Assembly: GCF_030272615.1 (NCBI RefSeq)
Contig: NC_081411.1
Span: 826,578,397-826,642,396 of the forward strand
Reading direction: 5' to 3'
From: Cryptomeria japonica
Lineage: Eukaryota > Streptophyta > Pinopsida > Cupressales > Cupressaceae
DNA: 64,000 nucleotides
The position numbers were made by a program, and so were the translations under genes. Below are positions 61,381 through 64,000 of this stretch, one piece after another. Under the pieces are notes generated by a model that did no database searches, was not told the origin of the DNA, and saw only the letters and a program-made list of their open reading frames with translations. Positions within the stretch are counted from its first letter, which is position 1. Each line of letters starts with the position of its first letter.

Positions 61381-64000
61381 TCTACCCCATTAATCAAATC
61401 GGTTTTCAAAAATAAGCACTTTTGCAGGTACACAGGAAACAGGAATAGGTGCATGGGGAACATCCCTTAGCGCATCTGGCTAACATTATAGCACGTTCCA
61501 TACACTGTTTAGTGCATAAGGTTTATACTCTAGCGCGTAAGGTCTTTTCTTTAGCACATAACTTCCACTAATCTTTTCTTGTAGGTATCAACACTGGAGA
61601 AAAATAGAGTAGCGCATTTGAAAAATAGCTTAGCGCTTTGGGTCTGTTAGATAGCGCATCCAGATTACATTGTAGCGCATATAGTTTATTCTGTAGTGCA
61701 TCACAGACAGAGGCAAAAACTAAAAGCTATAAACGAGTGCGAAATTAGACTTGTTGAAGTTCACATTTGTCTAACGGTTTTGCTTGATATTTTGTAGGTT
61801 TCTAACAAGTTTTTTGCAGATAGGAGCTCCATTTTTAGGATCATTAAGATAGTTTAGAGTTTTTACTAACTTAGATAAGTTAGTTAAGATTTGAACCTCT
61901 TCTAAATTTTCTTAAAAACTAAACTCACATTTCATTTGGGATATCTAAAAAGAATCACAATGCAAATCTTTCTTGCTTTCATAGGAGAAAAACTTTTCTT
62001 TTTGGGTTATTAAAAAGAACAAAACAATCTTTATTTTTGCAAGTGAAGAACTAAAAAGAACCTCACCATCCTTTGGTGCATAAAAGGATCAATTTCAAAT
62101 TTTTAAGTAAAAAGAACTACACTTTAAAAATCTTGTTCACAATCAAAGAGGGAAGGCCTTCCCCTTTGGATCGATTTCTTTTGTTTACCAAACATCGAAC
62201 TTTGCTTTGTTAACTCGGTTCTTTTCCTAGATTAGAAAATCATTACTTTGAAGGAAATAAAAGAAACACCATGTTTTCGTGGAGCAACATCTGCATATAG
62301 ATCTTAGAAAATCATTGACTTGAAAGGTATAAAAGAACCTTGTTTGCCTTGTCTCGAAAGTAGAAGGTATATGCTCTCCCCTTAACTGGGTGATCGAAAA
62401 GCCAGACTACTCTTACACTTTCAGTCATATAGCATTTAAATCCTTTAGCAGGCCTGCCTTCGCGAAGGGTTGAAAAACTCTCAAAGATATTTTTTTGGCC
62501 AGTGTGAAGGGAACAACCTAAGTGGGAAACGACTTTGAAGCCAAGTATTCCAACCCACTATAATCAAAAGTGGAAAGTGACGAAAGTCCTTTTCAATGAT
62601 TGCGTGCAACGATTAGCCTTCCCCCAGTATCCTTGAGATACGTAAAGCCTTTGTTCTAAAGGTTGGGAAGCCTCCTAAGGGATTTTATCACTGACGGCCA
62701 AACAAGAAGCTTGATTACAAACTTTAGCATAGAAACTTTGAGCTGAGTCAGTATCCAGACATTTGTAATATCATAGTGCAAGGGTGGGGAAGAATCCGCC
62801 CCCAATATCGCTCACCATATATCTCCCAAGATAACTACTCAATTGTGAAGCAATTCACTTTGGGTTAATTTCTGGCAAAAGGCAAAAAAATAAGTGCCCT
62901 CTAGGGGGTGACATGACTATTTGACCTAACGGAGTATTGAGACTAGTGGGCTATGGTATTACTTATGACCCTTGAATAAAAAGTCTTTTTGAAGTGTATT
63001 CTTTGTATCCAAACCTGTTGAAACATTGGGGATTTGAACACATCCTCACAGAACATACACTTATTGTTTAGTTTAAGCAAAAATGGTTACTTCTTTGATG
63101 TTGTGTTTTCATTTGTTGCTTCAAGAAATCATCTATTATCACTGAAAACTCAAAAACAAAGTTCCAAAATTGCAAAAAACAAACAAGTTAGGGTAGTTTA
63201 GCGTGTAAGAGCAACATCTTAGTGCAGAGCAATCATATTTTAGCCCATCAAACCTTACTTTTAGCGCGTAAAGTATTAACAGAAGCGCTTCACCAATAGC
63301 TAAAACCAACAAATACAGTTAGCACATTCTGAAAATAGCTTAGCGTGTGGAAGGATCAGCTTAGCACATGATAGTCAACCTTCAGCACGTGGGGTATAAA
63401 CAGTAGTGCATAAGCAGCTCATATTAGTGCATAATCTTTTGAAACAAAAGAAAATGAATTTAACTAGTTAAAAACTAGTTAGCGTGTCGCAGGGGGTAGC
63501 ATAATGCGTGAAGTATTTTCTCTAGCGTGTAGAACATTCTGTAGCACATAAAGTCTCTGTTTCAGTGATTGGTCAAAACCAAAAAAACAGAGGACAAAAC
63601 AGAGGTCAAATTGGAAAATTTTGAAAACATTTTCAGAAACCTCCTTTCATTAGCCTGTACTTTGTCAAATCAGAATACCAAAAAACAAAGTATCGAAAGC
63701 TATTTCCAAAGCAAATTTCTCATCAAACAACAGTTGTCCAAACATCTAAAACTAGTCACATGATAAACATATCTATCCTATCAAAATCAGGAAACATCAT
63801 CACAAGTGGCAAATAGGTCCTTTTTATCTCACATATTTTATCACAAAAATACACTTGTTTTAAAACTTCAAGTTGTCAAATCGAGTTTCCATAGTAGGAA
63901 AGCTCTATTCCATATCATTTGACACACTTTATCATGAGGGGGCATCTAAACCTTCACTTTGATAAAGTAAAACTTAAGTTTCCACAACAAGATAAATTGA
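61381..64000 (+). other. Gypsy E leader with two blocks of a degenerate 21-22-bp minisatellite
   Basis: No gene is supported; the frame at 63569-63763 (lysine-rich) is uncertain and could lie near a gag start. In 61468-61700 and 63190-63560 the word TTAGCGCAT or variants (TAGCACGT, TAGTGCAT, TAGCGCGT) recurs about every 21-22 bases. The stretch between (61700-63190) is unique, with a GC-richer part at 62350-62830. Confidence 0.6.

Larger units (their letters stand above)
59935..64000 (+). mobile_element. Gypsy E: LTR retrotransposon, 5' LTR and leader only
   Basis: It starts with a 1424-bp LTR and a primer site, then a leader of more than 2.6 kb with no gag reached before the window ends. 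The long leader and the TGGCACCC primer type are seen in Tat/Athila/Ogre-like gypsy groups. The 5 bp before the LTR (ATTAA) would be one copy of the target duplication, not testable here. Confidence 0.75.

Overview
This window is a stretch of plant nuclear DNA from a large, repeat-rich genome, most likely a gymnosperm (conifer). It has no intact host gene. It is layered retrotransposons, one large DNA transposon, satellites and a broken TIR-NBS-LRR (TNL) resistance gene. The conifer assignment rests on the TNL wording, the nesting of old and decayed elements, and the mix of Ty1/copia and Ty3/gypsy families. It is an inference; a Cupressaceae-type conifer is possible but unproven.

Layout. 1-7.0 kb: AT-rich DNA with LTR-like remnants. 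7.0-7.8 kb: 3' end of a LINE (minus strand). 7.8-9.3 kb: a gypsy LTR, primer-binding site and decayed gag-protease (plus strand). 9.3-28.4 kb: a minus-strand copia element ('copia A'), split by an 11.76-kb TIR DNA transposon at 11725-23487. 28.4-32.0 kb: a minus-strand gypsy remnant ('gypsy B'). 32.0-34.0 kb: a second copia remnant ('copia C'). 34.1-36.9 kb: the TNL pseudogene. 39.4-39.8 kb: a 90-bp tandem repeat. 39.76-54.2 kb: a giant inverted repeat of degenerate telomere-like DNA, bounded by small hairpins and interrupted by a structurally complete 7824-bp gypsy-type element (42904-50727) that encodes only gag and protease. 54-59 kb: AT-rich DNA with short duplications and a fossil coding region. 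59.5-64 kb: a copia LTR fragment cut by a gypsy element whose 5' LTR, primer site and leader run off the window.

Best candidates for something undescribed. (1) The TIR transposon has 24-bp perfect inverted ends and a 4-bp target duplication (TGTG) confirmed by the interrupted copia frame. It carries a DDE-type transposase pseudogene on the plus strand and a convergent 11-exon gene on the minus strand whose ten later exons all join in phase 0. It also carries a 2.8-kb polypyrimidine tract and a ~360-bp satellite. (2) The gag-protease-only element has 1236-bp LTRs, a 5-bp target duplication and a tRNA-Trp-type primer site. Its leader repeats a stem-loop containing a self-complementary GTGCAC. 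(3) The telomere-like palindrome has the head-to-head (TTAGGG then CCCTAA) polarity of a telomere fusion, but its ends coincide with a hairpin element.

Most reading frames are decayed. Many in-frame stops are TAG or TGA where Gln or Arg codons would fit, as expected from deamination of methylated cytosine in silenced repeats.
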